From: Candidatus Barnesiella excrementavium | GTDB taxonomy: Bacteria; Bacteroidota; Bacteroidia; Bacteroidales; Barnesiellaceae | Direction of reading: 5' to 3' | DNA: 64,000 bases | Assembly: GCA_019115485.1 (NCBI GenBank) | Contig: DXDM01000016.1 | Coordinates: 45,921 to 109,920 of the forward strand | Shown here: positions 6,750 through 15,537 of the stretch, piece after piece | How the letters are laid out: every line of letters begins with the position of its first letter | Position numbering within the stretch: the stretch's first letter is position 1 | The notes under the pieces: generated by a model | What the model was told of the DNA's origin: nothing | Database searches by the model: none | Seen by the model: only the letters and a program-made list of their open reading frames with translations | Translations under genes and position numbers: made by a program

Positions 6750-9059
6750 TTACATCTCCACAATCAGCGAGCTGTAATCGGACCAGTTTGCCCGATACGT
6801 AGCTCCGGTTCCGGCCGGTACATAAATCTTGTAGCTCACGGGATCCCAACCGCCGGGTTTGGGGAAGACTCCGCGCGAACTGCTGGCCAACTCGGGGAAG
6901 GTTCCCGAATCAATGTCGTCGAAAAGTATGGTAACCGATACCAGCCCCATCTGATCCCAGGAACTGCGGGTATTGAAGGCCATATCGCCAATCGACCGAA
7001 TACCCCGGCCTATCACCACCGTCTTCAACGCAGTGCACTCGCCAAAGGCCTGCTTGCCTATCTCGGTCACACCGTCGCCGATAATAGCCTCCACCAAGCT
7101 CGTACAGTAAATAAAGGCCGAATTCCCGATGGTTGTCACGCTGTTGGGAATCTCGATGCGAGTCAAGGCCGAACAGTTCTCAAAGGCATTGTACTCGATG
7201 GTTTTGAGGCCGTCGGGCAAGACAATCTCCTGCAAGCTCTTGCAGTACTGGAAGGTATTCAGTTGAATGGTTTCGAGCTTGTTCCCCTCGAACACCACCT
7301 TGGTCAACGGCGACACCCTGCTCGTCCCCTCGTAATCGAAGGCCGAACTGCCCAACGTTTCGAGGTTGGCAGGGAGAGTTATCTCGGTCAAGTTACATTT
7401 CGAGAAGGCATACTGGTCTATCTCGACCAGAGACTCGGGCAGGATAATCGATTCGAGAGCGCTGTTGTTAAAGGCGTTGTGTCCGATATAGGTAATTCCT
7501 TCGGGCAGGACGATGCTGCGTATGGCCTGTTCGCTGTTGAAGGCACTCGGCTCGACATCGGTCACGGTACCTACATAGGCCCACCGGCCCTCGCCGGTAG
7601 CGGCATCGTAGGTACTCAAATCGGCCAGGAATTCACAATCCTTGCCCCAGAAATAGGGATCGCCGGGGAAGTCGGCACTGGTAATATACAACTGCTCGGT
7701 AGCCGTATAGGAAATGTATTTCACCTGCTTGATGACCAGTTTGCGCATGAGGGTACGCTCGTCGTCCGAGGCAAAGACCAGCACCTCGCCCGTGGCCCCT
7801 ACCGCAGCCGGGTCGGCCGGAGCGGTAACGGTAATCTTCGAGGCCGACTTGTCGACAGCCACTTGATAATTGCTGTGCGAGATACACTCGACGGCAATCG
7901 TGGCATTGAGCGGATTGGTCAACTCATAGGTCACCTCGACCGAAGCGCCGACGCCGCAATAGAGGGTCATCTCTCTCACCCGGTCACTGCCCGAGACAAA
8001 GAGCAGGTCGAACTTGTCGCGGTAGTAGGGCAACTTGATTTGATCTCCGCTACCGGCCAAGGTAAAAATCAGATAATCGGGGTTGGAAACGTCGATATCG
8101 CTGAACATGGAGTCGCCGTTCTGCCCGGCATCACCGGTTGCCTGCCCCAGTTGTGTCCAGGTCAGCCCCTCGTCGTAAGAGATGTACCAATAACCATCGG
8201 CGCGAATCTCCAACCGAGGAGTGATACCATCGTCTCCTTTGTCCCCCGCATTACCTTTGAGTGAAGCCAGCCACTCATCGAGTGTCCCCTGATAACCATT
8301 CTCTACGGCCAGTTCATAAGCCGATTTGCCATCGGCACCCGTGCTGCCGTTGAGTGAGGCCAGCCACTCTTCAAGCGTCCCCTGATAACCATTCTCTACG
8401 GCCAGCTCATAAGCCGATTTGCCGTCGGTGCCCGTGTTTCCTTTGAGCGAAGCCAGCCATTCGTCAAGTGTCCCCTGATAACCTTTTTCTACGGCCAGTT
8501 CATAGGCCGATTTACCATTGTCTCCATCATCGCCTGCCTCACCCTTGCCACCGTCTTCACCGTTGAGCGAAGCCAGCCACTCTTCGAGGGTGCCCTGGTA
8601 ACCCTTCTCGACAGCCAGTTCATAAGCCGATTTACCTTCCAGCCCATGCGCTATTACCTTCTCGCCCCGATCGTTGAGCAGCCACTCTCCGTCGAGAGTC
8701 CAGTAATAGAGCCCGTCGGTATCCTGCTTCACTCCGATCAAGGGCGTAGAGCCCGACTCGCCATCGGAGCCGTGGTAGATAGTCACCGGTCCGCTCTTGG
8801 TAAAGGTGATGGTGTAGCCTACCGTCTGGCCATTCTCGACCACAGGAGCTACTCCCGTCACATAATCGTTACCCTGCAAAGCCTCGACAATCTGTTGCAA
8901 CGAATTTATATTGGTATTCATCTGGCTGCACAGCTCTTCCAGAGCTGCCAGCCGCGAGCCCATATCGGTATTCTTGTTCCACATGGCTATCTCGTCATAC
9001 TCCGTACAGGAGACCAGCGTCAACAGCCCTATAATCAGATAGGTCAATCTCTTTTTCAT
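6750..9059 (-). CDS. Surface lipoprotein: DUF4988-like head, collagen-like repeats, BspA LRR tail
   Basis: 769 residues. A lipobox LVSC (Cys18) follows a short signal sequence. Residues 20-140 match the DUF4988-type head (coiled-coil MGSRLAALEELCSQMNTN, then PVTIYHG). Residues 142-270 hold four copies of a 26-residue unit (GKSAYELAVE.GYQGTL.EW) joined by Gly/Asp-rich linkers. Residues about 280-480 are beta-sandwich-like and residues about 510-740 are BspA-type leucine-rich repeats (LPDGLKTIEYNAFENCSAL). It is probably a surface-exposed adhesin or ligand-binding lipoprotein. It is the second gene of a two-gene unit, 15 bases behind the OmpA/barrel gene. Ligand unknown. Confidence 0.82.
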   Translation of the reverse strand: MKKRLTYLIIGLLTLVSCTEYDEIAMWNKNTDMGSRLAALEELCSQMNTNINSLQQIVEALQGNDYVTGVAPVVENGQTVGYTITFTKSGPVTIYHGSDGESGSTPLIGVKQDTDGLYYWTLDGEWLLNDRGEKVIAHGLEGKSAYELAVEKGYQGTLEEWLASLNGEDGGKGEAGDDGDNGKSAYELAVEKGYQGTLDEWLASLKGNTGTDGKSAYELAVENGYQGTLEEWLASLNGSTGADGKSAYELAVENGYQGTLDEWLASLKGNAGDKGDDGITPRLEIRADGYWYISYDEGLTWTQLGQATGDAGQNGDSMFSDIDVSNPDYLIFTLAGSGDQIKLPYYRDKFDLLFVSGSDRVREMTLYCGVGASVEVTYELTNPLNATIAVECISHSNYQVAVDKSASKITVTAPADPAAVGATGEVLVFASDDERTLMRKLVIKQVKYISYTATEQLYITSADFPGDPYFWGKDCEFLADLSTYDAATGEGRWAYVGTVTDVEPSAFNSEQAIRSIVLPEGITYIGHNAFNNSALESIILPESLVEIDQYAFSKCNLTEITLPANLETLGSSAFDYEGTSRVSPLTKVVFEGNKLETIQLNTFQYCKSLQEIVLPDGLKTIEYNAFENCSALTRIEIPNSVTTIGNSAFIYCTSLVEAIIGDGVTEIGKQAFGECTALKTVVIGRGIRSIGDMAFNTRSSWDQMGLVSVTILFDDIDSGTFPELASSSRGVFPKPGGWDPVSYKIYVPAGTGATYRANWSDYSSLIVEM
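8250..8636 (-). repeat. Four in-frame tandem repeats coding GKSAYELAVE-GYQGTL units
   Basis: Four near-identical coding units begin at residues 142, 182, 213 and 244 of the surface lipoprotein. They alternate LEEWLASLNG and LDEWLASLKG, and are separated by short Gly-X-X linkers (GEDGGKGEAGDDGDN; NTGTD; STGAD). DNA identity between copies is high, so copy number could change by slippage or recombination without losing frame. Confidence 0.85.
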
Positions 9060-9074
9060 AACTCATTCTCCCCT

Positions 9075-10442
9075 TTAAAAGTAAATGCCGGCCTTCACTA
9101 CCCAACAACGATTCTGAACATGCTTGTAACCAATCATCTGAGAGTTGTCGCCATACATCGTATCGTTTTTATCTATGTCAATGAGCCCGTGTTGATACTC
9201 CGCTCCCACAAAGAAACGGTAGAAGGCCACATCGAGTCCGCACTGAAATCCCATATCGTGCCGCGAGAAACCTCCTTCACGCCCGAACAGGCAGATTTTT
9301 TCGTCGCCCACCTGTCGCTTTCCCCACACCCCGAAGGCGTAGTAGAGACCGGCCGAAGGTATCAAGGCAAGGTGTTTGCCCAGTGCTATCGTGTAATCGA
9401 TACCTACGGGAAGCTGCAAATAATTGATAACAGTACGGGTATCGTCAAAGCCATTCACCTCGTAACCTTTGCTGATGAAATTGAGTCCCGTGCGGAAGTA
9501 GACCGGATATTGACGGCTCAACCCCAACCGATAGGTAAATCCTGCTTCATAGCCTGACTGGGTCGACGATTTCATGCCATAGGAGGTTATCCACGAACTG
9601 CAATACCCGGCATGAAGTCCAAATACATGACGGGGATAGCGGTCTCCCGACAATGCGGCCGAAGGCTCACGAGTACCGTCGCTCGCAGCCGTGGCCGACG
9701 ATTCGGCCGTGACAGTCGGAGTTTCGGGAACGGTCTCCTCAACAGGAGTAACCGGATCTGCCTGCACCGACGGCGCCGTTGTTACAGGCTGAACCGCATC
9801 AGCCGACTGGGCTGCCGAGGTTACCGACGATGCTTCATTGGATTCATCGGCCTTCTCGATAATGCGCAGATAGAGTACCGTGTTGCTGCTGTTGCGCAGG
9901 TCGGGGAAAAAGTGTTCCAACATGTATCGGTAGGGACGGCCTCCCTGCAAATCCATCAACTCCTTCTTGCGGCTGCCCACAACTCGCCCCTGGTCGTCAA
10001 ACACCCACACCGGGGTATGGTCGAGAATCGACAGCACCTCGTCGCGCCCCTCCATCTCCGAGGCGGCCACCTGTTGCCGCAGCATATCCCAGGCAATGCC
10101 TTCGGCATGGTGCTCAATCAGCGAAGCCGGGATATTCCCCTCGTTTACCAGATAGTTTTTCAACTCTTCGGCACGGCCCTCGGCCAATTGTGCATTGGCC
10201 TCCTCACTTCCATCGGGCGAAGCGTAGGAACGAATCACGAGTTTCTCTACCCGATTGTTTCCCAAAGCCTCTTCCACCGAATTAAAAAACCGTTCCAGTT
10301 GGGCTCGATTGTCTCGAAACGACAAATCGACATACCGATAGCCCCGACGATAAAAGATTTTCATCGAGTCAACCGCCTCTTGCGAATGCACGTCCCCTAT
10401 AAAAAAGGCACCCGCCAACAGAAAAAACAAGATTTTTCTCAT
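9075..10442 (-). CDS. OmpA-like domain plus C-terminal outer-membrane beta-barrel protein
   Basis: 455 residues with a Sec signal peptide (cleavage near HS-QE). Residues 30-135 resemble an OmpA/MotB-type domain (IRSYASPDGSEEANAQLAEGRAEELKNYL). A Val/Thr/Pro/Ala-rich linker spans about 200-275. The C-terminal 175 residues have alternating amphipathic strands ending in WVVKAGIYF, typical of small Bacteroidetes barrels. Domain order is opposite to classical OmpA (barrel first). It may tether the outer membrane to another layer or help display the lipoprotein encoded 15 bases downstream. Exact family not recognised. Confidence 0.75.
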   Translation of the reverse strand: MRKILFFLLAGAFFIGDVHSQEAVDSMKIFYRRGYRYVDLSFRDNRAQLERFFNSVEEALGNNRVEKLVIRSYASPDGSEEANAQLAEGRAEELKNYLVNEGNIPASLIEHHAEGIAWDMLRQQVAASEMEGRDEVLSILDHTPVWVFDDQGRVVGSRKKELMDLQGGRPYRYMLEHFFPDLRNSSNTVLYLRIIEKADESNEASSVTSAAQSADAVQPVTTAPSVQADPVTPVEETVPETPTVTAESSATAASDGTREPSAALSGDRYPRHVFGLHAGYCSSWITSYGMKSSTQSGYEAGFTYRLGLSRQYPVYFRTGLNFISKGYEVNGFDDTRTVINYLQLPVGIDYTIALGKHLALIPSAGLYYAFGVWGKRQVGDEKICLFGREGGFSRHDMGFQCGLDVAFYRFFVGAEYQHGLIDIDKNDTMYGDNSQMIGYKHVQNRCWVVKAGIYF

Positions 10443-10789
10443 TTGGTCTTGAATTATCCTCTTTCAAAATTAAATTTCCTATTCTTATCCCTATATCCAA
10501 AGAGGACCAAACCAGCACACGGAATACCTATTGTTATAGGATTTAGTCCCCTTTATTTCTTAAAAAAACTATTTTATTAGTTCTTTTAAAATATAAATAT
10601 ATAGACTTTACCCGAAAAGAGAAGAACAAAGACAAAAAAATTAACAATAAATAATAGACTCCCAAATATAGAAATAACCGTATAAAAATCAGCCATATAA
10701 CGTTTCATAACTTCCCGAGAGGCTGTTACAGCACCCCATCGTCCCTCGCGTCGCTATCGGACAAATCGAATTTTCCGGTAAAAAATCCG
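10443..10789 (-). promoter_or_regulatory. AT-rich upstream region of the OmpA/barrel gene
   Basis: About 350 gene-free bases between rodA and the OmpA/barrel gene. On the minus strand a TATATTTG -7 box lies at 10670-10663, which would give an untranslated leader of about 215 bases, unusually long. I see no clear T-tailed hairpin for rodA here. The ORF readable across 10689-11072 is a shadow of rodA. Confidence 0.4.
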
Positions 10790-12241
10790 TCAATGACGCT
10801 CGGTGCGCGAAGCGTCGATGCGCAACAAGACGAACAGCAAAATGGTGAAGCCCCACAGCGACGAACCGCCATAGCTGAAAAAGGGAAGCGGTATGCCTAT
10901 TACCGGACACAACCCGATAACCATACCGATATTCACCGCCAGGTGGAAAAAGAGTATCGAGACCACGCAATAGGCATAGACCCGCCCGAAGGCCGAATGC
11001 TGTCGCTCGCCTATCGCCATGAGGCGGAAGATAAGTGTCACGAAAAGCAGTATCACCCCGACGGCTCCCCAAAAGCCCTCCTCCTCGCCGATGGTACAGA
11101 AGATAAAATCGGTATCCTGTTCGGGCACATATTTCAGTTTGGTCTGTGTGCCGTTGAGGAAGCCTTTACCCCAGAAGCCGCCCGAACCGATGGCGATTTT
11201 CGACTGGTTCACGTTGTAGCCGGCACCCCGCAAATCCTCCTCCATTCCCAGAGCCACCTTGATACGCTTCTGCTGGTGGGGTTCCAACACCTCGTTGAAG
11301 GCATAGTCGACCGAAAAGAGGAAGACTACCGAGACCAACGCGGTGGCCAGAATGGTGAGAACGCGCAGTGAACGGCTCGAAAAATAGAGCACCAGCAGAT
11401 AGACGACCGTGGCCGCAGTCACCCCGATGCAGACATAGAGCAGATTAACCGCTACCCCGAAGTAGAGCAACGCACCACACACCGCCCCTATGGCCAAATA
11501 GCCCAGCATGAGATAACGGGCAGCCCGTCCGTTCTTCTGGTAGAGCAGCAACATGCCGGCCACCACCAGGAAGATGAGGATAAACACCAGTACCTCGCCG
11601 GCGGCCACGGCCCCCCACATGAGACTCGAATACTTGACCGCCACCACAAAATAGACAATGGCACACAGTGCGTAAAAGAGGAAAAGCCCCGACAGTCCCT
11701 CGCGATAGAGGACAAAGATGAGCGAGGCAAAGACGAGGGCCGACCCCGTCTCCTTCTGGGCGATGATAAAGACGATGGGCAAGACGATTATCAGGACGGC
11801 CTGCATCAGGTCGCGCCGGTTTTTCAGGGAGAAGCCATAAGTGCCGAACGACCGCGCCAGGGCAAGCGCCGTGGCAAACTTGGCAAACTCGGCCGGTTGC
11901 AGGCTCACCGGGCCCAGCACCAGCCACGAGTGCGACCCCTTGATATCGGGGGCCAGGAATATCGTGGCCACCAGCAGCAGGAGCACGATGCCGTAGAAGA
12001 GGTAGGCATAGGTCTCGTAGACCCGGAAATCGACCATCAGTATCATGAAGGCCAGCAGGAGCGAAAGGCCTATCCACATGAGCTGCTTGCCCGAGCGTTC
12101 GGCAAAATCGAAGATACTGGCGTTGTCGAAGTCGTAGCTCGCGGCATAGATGCTCACCCAGCCGCACAAGACGAGAATGAGGTAGAGGATTACCGTCACC
12201 CAGTCAATCGATCGCCATATGTTAGTGCTTCTTGACTCCAC
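10790..12241 (-). CDS. rodA: RodA/FtsW-family peptidoglycan glycosyltransferase
   Basis: Multi-pass SEDS protein of about ten membrane helices, with conserved segments HSWLVLGPVSLQPAEFAKF, VLEPHQQKRI, PEQDTDFIFCTIGEE and PFFSYGGSS. RodA polymerises lipid II glycan strands during elongation together with the class B PBP encoded just upstream. I prefer the GTG at 12241 (483 aa, ESRSTNIWRSIDWVT), which overlaps the mrdA stop by 20 bases; a frame-open ATG at 12301 would overlap by 80 bases and adds non-conserved sequence. Last gene of the shape operon. Confidence 0.9.
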   Translation of the reverse strand: MESRSTNIWRSIDWVTVILYLILVLCGWVSIYAASYDFDNASIFDFAERSGKQLMWIGLSLLLAFMILMVDFRVYETYAYLFYGIVLLLLVATIFLAPDIKGSHSWLVLGPVSLQPAEFAKFATALALARSFGTYGFSLKNRRDLMQAVLIIVLPIVFIIAQKETGSALVFASLIFVLYREGLSGLFLFYALCAIVYFVVAVKYSSLMWGAVAAGEVLVFILIFLVVAGMLLLYQKNGRAARYLMLGYLAIGAVCGALLYFGVAVNLLYVCIGVTAATVVYLLVLYFSSRSLRVLTILATALVSVVFLFSVDYAFNEVLEPHQQKRIKVALGMEEDLRGAGYNVNQSKIAIGSGGFWGKGFLNGTQTKLKYVPEQDTDFIFCTIGEEEGFWGAVGVILLFVTLIFRLMAIGERQHSAFGRVYAYCVVSILFFHLAVNIGMVIGLCPVIGIPLPFFSYGGSSLWGFTILLFVLLRIDASRTERH

Positions 12242-14084
12242 TGTATATAATCGTATTGGATTGTAACATGCGTTCTTCGAGATATTTCCGCTCCGGCGCA
12301 ATCTCGCGGTTCAGATACATCTCCATCATGAGGCTTCCGATAGGCACGCCATAGGTGGCCCCGAAACCGGCATTCTCGACATAGACGGCAATGGCAATCT
12401 TGGGATTGTTCATGGGGGCAAATCCCATGAAGGCCGAGTGGTCCTTACCGTGCGGATTCTGCGCCGTACCCGTCTTGCCGCACACCTCGATGCCGGGTAT
12501 GGCTCCGATGCGGCAGGTACCGCCCGTCACCGCCATGCGCATACCCTCGACCACATAGTCGTAGTAATGCGAGTCGACCATCGTGTGTCGGGGAGTGGTA
12601 AACTCGGCGTTGATGGTCGTATCCTGTATCTCGCGAATGAGGTGAGGCGTGTAGAAATAGCCCCGGTTGGCAATGGTCGCCGCCAGATTGGCAATCTGCA
12701 ACGGGGTGGCCAGCACCTCGCCCTGCCCGATGGCAACCGATATAATCGTGAGGGCGCTCCAACGGTTCTCGCCGTAGATGTTGTTGTAGTAGTTGCTGTT
12801 GGGGATAAAGCCGCGGCTCTCGCCCGGCAGGTCTACCCCCAGCCGATAGCCATAGCCCATCGACACCAGGTAGTCTTTCCAGATGTTGAAGGCCTCGGCT
12901 GCCGATTTGTACTTGGTGCGGTTGTCAATCATCGAACGCAGTCCGTAACAGAAGAAGGCGTTGCACGAAGTCTGCAAGGCCGGCAACAGCGAGAGGGGCG
13001 AGGCGTGTCCGTGACAACCCACCTTCAACCGGCCCGCCACGAAACCGTGGTAGCAGGGATAGAGTGTGTGGTCGGTGATGATACCCTCGTTAAGGAAGAT
13101 AAGCCCCTGCGTGGGCTTGAAGGTCGACCCCGGCGGATAGGCGGCCATCAGCGCCCGGTCGTACAACGGTTTGTATTTGTCGCGATTCAGTTTCAGATAG
13201 TTCTTGCCCCGCTCCCGACCCACCAGCATCGAAGGGTCATAGGTGGGACTCGACACCATGGCCAGGATTTCGCCCGTCGAGGGCTCGATAGCCACGATGG
13301 CCCCTATCTTGTTCTGCATCAGTTTCTCGCCATAGGCCTGCAACTCGACATCAATCGAGAGTTTCAGGTTCTTTCCCGAGACCGGAGCTACATCATAACG
13401 GCCCTCTTCATACCGGCCCTTTATGCGTCCGTGGGCATCGCGCAACAGTATCTCCACCCCCTTTTCGCCGCGCAATACCGGCTCGTAAGAGCGTTCGATA
13501 CCCAGGTCGCCCGTGTAGTCGCCGCGCGTGTAGTAGTCGTCGCGCTCGATATCGCGGGGGGATACCTCGCGGATATTGCCCAGCACATTGGCCGCCACGG
13601 GGTAGGCGTACTGGCGGAGCATGCGGTTCTGGATAAAGAAGCCGGGGAAGCGGTAGAGCTTCTCCTGCAAACGGCCGTAGTCCTGAGCCGAGAGCTGGGT
13701 CATGAAGGTCTGCGGCGTATAGGAGGAATAACCGGGATTGAGCCGCGGATTCTTCATATCCTTCATGCGCTTGTCGAACTGCTCGCGGGTGATTCCCACC
13801 GTACGGCAGAAGTCGAGCGTATCGAAGGGGCGCACCTCCCGCACAATCATCATCACGTCGTAGGCCGGCTGGTTGAACACCAGCAACTTGCCCGTGCGGT
13901 CGTAGATGAGCCCGCGCGAGGGATACTGCGTCTTTTTCAAGAAGGCATTACCGTCGGCATACTGCTTGTAATCGTCGTTAAGCACCTGCAACGAAAAGAG
14001 GCGAATGATATAGATGCAGGCAATCGTCAGCACGATACCCCCGATGACATATTTCCGTTTGGCCAGTTTATAATCTTTTCTCAC
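12222..14084 (-). CDS. mrdA: Penicillin-binding protein 2 (elongation transpeptidase)
   Basis: 620 residues: one N-terminal membrane helix (12-33), a PBP dimerisation domain, and a transpeptidase domain with all three active-site motifs, STFK (Ser320-Lys323), SCN (Ser373-Asn375) and KTGTAQ (from Lys537). It cross-links peptidoglycan during elongation, paired with RodA encoded immediately downstream. Its start overlaps the mreD stop by 17 bases, so the two are translationally coupled. Confidence 0.95.
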   Translation of the reverse strand: MRKDYKLAKRKYVIGGIVLTIACIYIIRLFSLQVLNDDYKQYADGNAFLKKTQYPSRGLIYDRTGKLLVFNQPAYDVMMIVREVRPFDTLDFCRTVGITREQFDKRMKDMKNPRLNPGYSSYTPQTFMTQLSAQDYGRLQEKLYRFPGFFIQNRMLRQYAYPVAANVLGNIREVSPRDIERDDYYTRGDYTGDLGIERSYEPVLRGEKGVEILLRDAHGRIKGRYEEGRYDVAPVSGKNLKLSIDVELQAYGEKLMQNKIGAIVAIEPSTGEILAMVSSPTYDPSMLVGRERGKNYLKLNRDKYKPLYDRALMAAYPPGSTFKPTQGLIFLNEGIITDHTLYPCYHGFVAGRLKVGCHGHASPLSLLPALQTSCNAFFCYGLRSMIDNRTKYKSAAEAFNIWKDYLVSMGYGYRLGVDLPGESRGFIPNSNYYNNIYGENRWSALTIISVAIGQGEVLATPLQIANLAATIANRGYFYTPHLIREIQDTTINAEFTTPRHTMVDSHYYDYVVEGMRMAVTGGTCRIGAIPGIEVCGKTGTAQNPHGKDHSAFMGFAPMNNPKIAIAVYVENAGFGATYGVPIGSLMMEMYLNREIAPERKYLEERMLQSNTIIYSGVKKH

Positions 14085-14586
14085 GTCCGGTCTTCGTTAA
14101 ACTGTCCATACCCAAAATTACCAGAAAGGTCAGCGCGGTACTGGCTACCACCCGGGCCACAAGCCGCCCGAGATTGAAGAGGCTCAGCGACTCGACAAAG
14201 AAGAGTACCACACAGAAACAGAGCGAAAGCGTGAGGGCATAACGCACATACAGCGACATGCCGAAACTGCGAATCGAGGGAATCGCCTCGGCATAATCCT
14301 CACCCCGGGGCGTATACAGGTTCAACACCGGCTTGCGCAGGACCGAAAGTATCACGCACGACAAGGCATTCATGCCCGGTGTATTGCTGAATATATCGAC
14401 CGTGAGACCCAGCAGAAAGGCCAGGGTCATGGTCCAGTTAATCGAGAGCGACAAGGGGAGCCGTAAAATAAAATAGATGTAGAAAAAGGGTATGGCCACC
14501 CCGAACAGATGGATATTGTTCCCTATCAACACCTGCAAGAGCACCATGACGATAAAGAGCGAGATGTATCGCAACCAATTACTCAT
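14068..14586 (-). CDS. mreD: Rod shape-determining protein MreD
   Basis: 172 residues with about five membrane helices and the family's FYIYFILRLPLSLSINWTMTLAFLLGLTVDIF segment, whose polar Asp sits in the membrane. It links MreC/MreB to PBP2-RodA in the inner membrane. The start overlaps the mreC stop by 8 bases and the stop overlaps the mrdA start, as expected in the mre operon. Confidence 0.92.
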   Translation of the reverse strand: MSNWLRYISLFIVMVLLQVLIGNNIHLFGVAIPFFYIYFILRLPLSLSINWTMTLAFLLGLTVDIFSNTPGMNALSCVILSVLRKPVLNLYTPRGEDYAEAIPSIRSFGMSLYVRYALTLSLCFCVVLFFVESLSLFNLGRLVARVVASTALTFLVILGMDSLTKTGREKRL

Positions 14587-15424
14587 AGCGGGCCTCCTTT
14601 TCCAGTTTGTCCTGTTCCTCCTTCATGCGGTTCGAGATGACGCGCACGTAACCCAGTCCGCCGAAATCGGTACTCAGTTCGACCCGCAGGGCATAGAAGT
14701 TGTCGTCGCGCTGCTTCTTGTAGTCACTGATGATGCCCACCATCAACCCCTCGGGGAATACCGACGAGTAGCCGCTGGTGACAATCGTGTCGCCCGCCGC
14801 AAACTCGACATGGCGGGGCATCTCTTCGAGCACGGCATAGCGGGGACTCACGGCGTCCCACACCAGCGACCCGAAGTAGTCGCTGCCCTTCACCTTGCAG
14901 CTGAGGCGCAACTTGGGGTTCAGCACCGAGATAGCCACGGCATGATGTTCGCCCACCACGTTGATGATGCCCACCACGCCATTCTGGTCGACCACCCCCA
15001 TCTCGGGTTCTATGCCCTCGGCACGTCCCTTGTCGATGGTGATGTAGTTATTGATCTGCGCCACGCTGTTGTTGACCACCCGGGCCACCACAAAATCGTA
15101 GTCGTGCAGCACCGAATCGGCCGGTATCGTGTCGGCACCCGCGGCCGAGCGATAGCTGTTGAGCTGGGCTTTCAGGTTGATGACCTCCATCTCCAACTCA
15201 CCGTTGCGCAACTGCAAGTCGCGGTTGGCCTTGCGCAGTCCCAGGTAGGAGGTGACCTCCGACTGCAAGTCGTAGACGACGACCGCCGCCCGGTTGGCCG
15301 ACGAGAAATAGACACTGCGCTGATAGGGGTTGCGGTCAAACAACAAGACGCAACTGATCGCCACATAGATTGCAAACACAATCCATGAGATATGCCTCCA
15401 CAAAAAATCGATCAAATTGCGCAT
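14579..15424 (-). CDS. mreC: Rod shape-determining protein MreC
   Basis: 281 residues: N-terminal membrane helix (residues 8-28), a coiled-coil (55-92) and the two beta-barrel domains of MreC (VVARVVNNSVAQINNYITID; GVVGIINVVGEHHAVAISVLNPKLRLSCKV; DTIVTSGYSSVFPEGLMVGI). It activates PBP2 from the periplasmic side. It is separated from mreB by 113 bases that contain a perfect 15-bp hairpin. Confidence 0.93.
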   Translation of the reverse strand: MRNLIDFLWRHISWIVFAIYVAISCVLLFDRNPYQRSVYFSSANRAAVVVYDLQSEVTSYLGLRKANRDLQLRNGELEMEVINLKAQLNSYRSAAGADTIPADSVLHDYDFVVARVVNNSVAQINNYITIDKGRAEGIEPEMGVVDQNGVVGIINVVGEHHAVAISVLNPKLRLSCKVKGSDYFGSLVWDAVSPRYAVLEEMPRHVEFAAGDTIVTSGYSSVFPEGLMVGIISDYKKQRDDNFYALRVELSTDFGGLGYVRVISNRMKEEQDKLEKEARYE

Positions 15425-15448
15425 TTCTTCGTCTTTTGACTACCAACA

Positions 15449-15485
15449 ACGAGTTACAAAGGCCCTTTGTGCCTTTGTAACTCGT
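15449..15485 (-). promoter_or_regulatory. Perfect 15-bp hairpin in the mreB-mreC intergenic region
   Basis: acgagttacaaaggc (15449-15463) pairs perfectly with gcctttgtaactcgt (15471-15485) over a 7-base loop. On the minus strand only a weak T-rich tail (TTGTTGG) follows, so it is more likely an attenuator, processing site or mRNA-stability element that sets mreB above mreCD than a full terminator. Confidence 0.55.
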
Positions 15486-15537
15486 CTATACTGAACTCCC
15501 GGCCCGGTCGGGCCGCCCGTTTCCGTCACCGGCCCGA

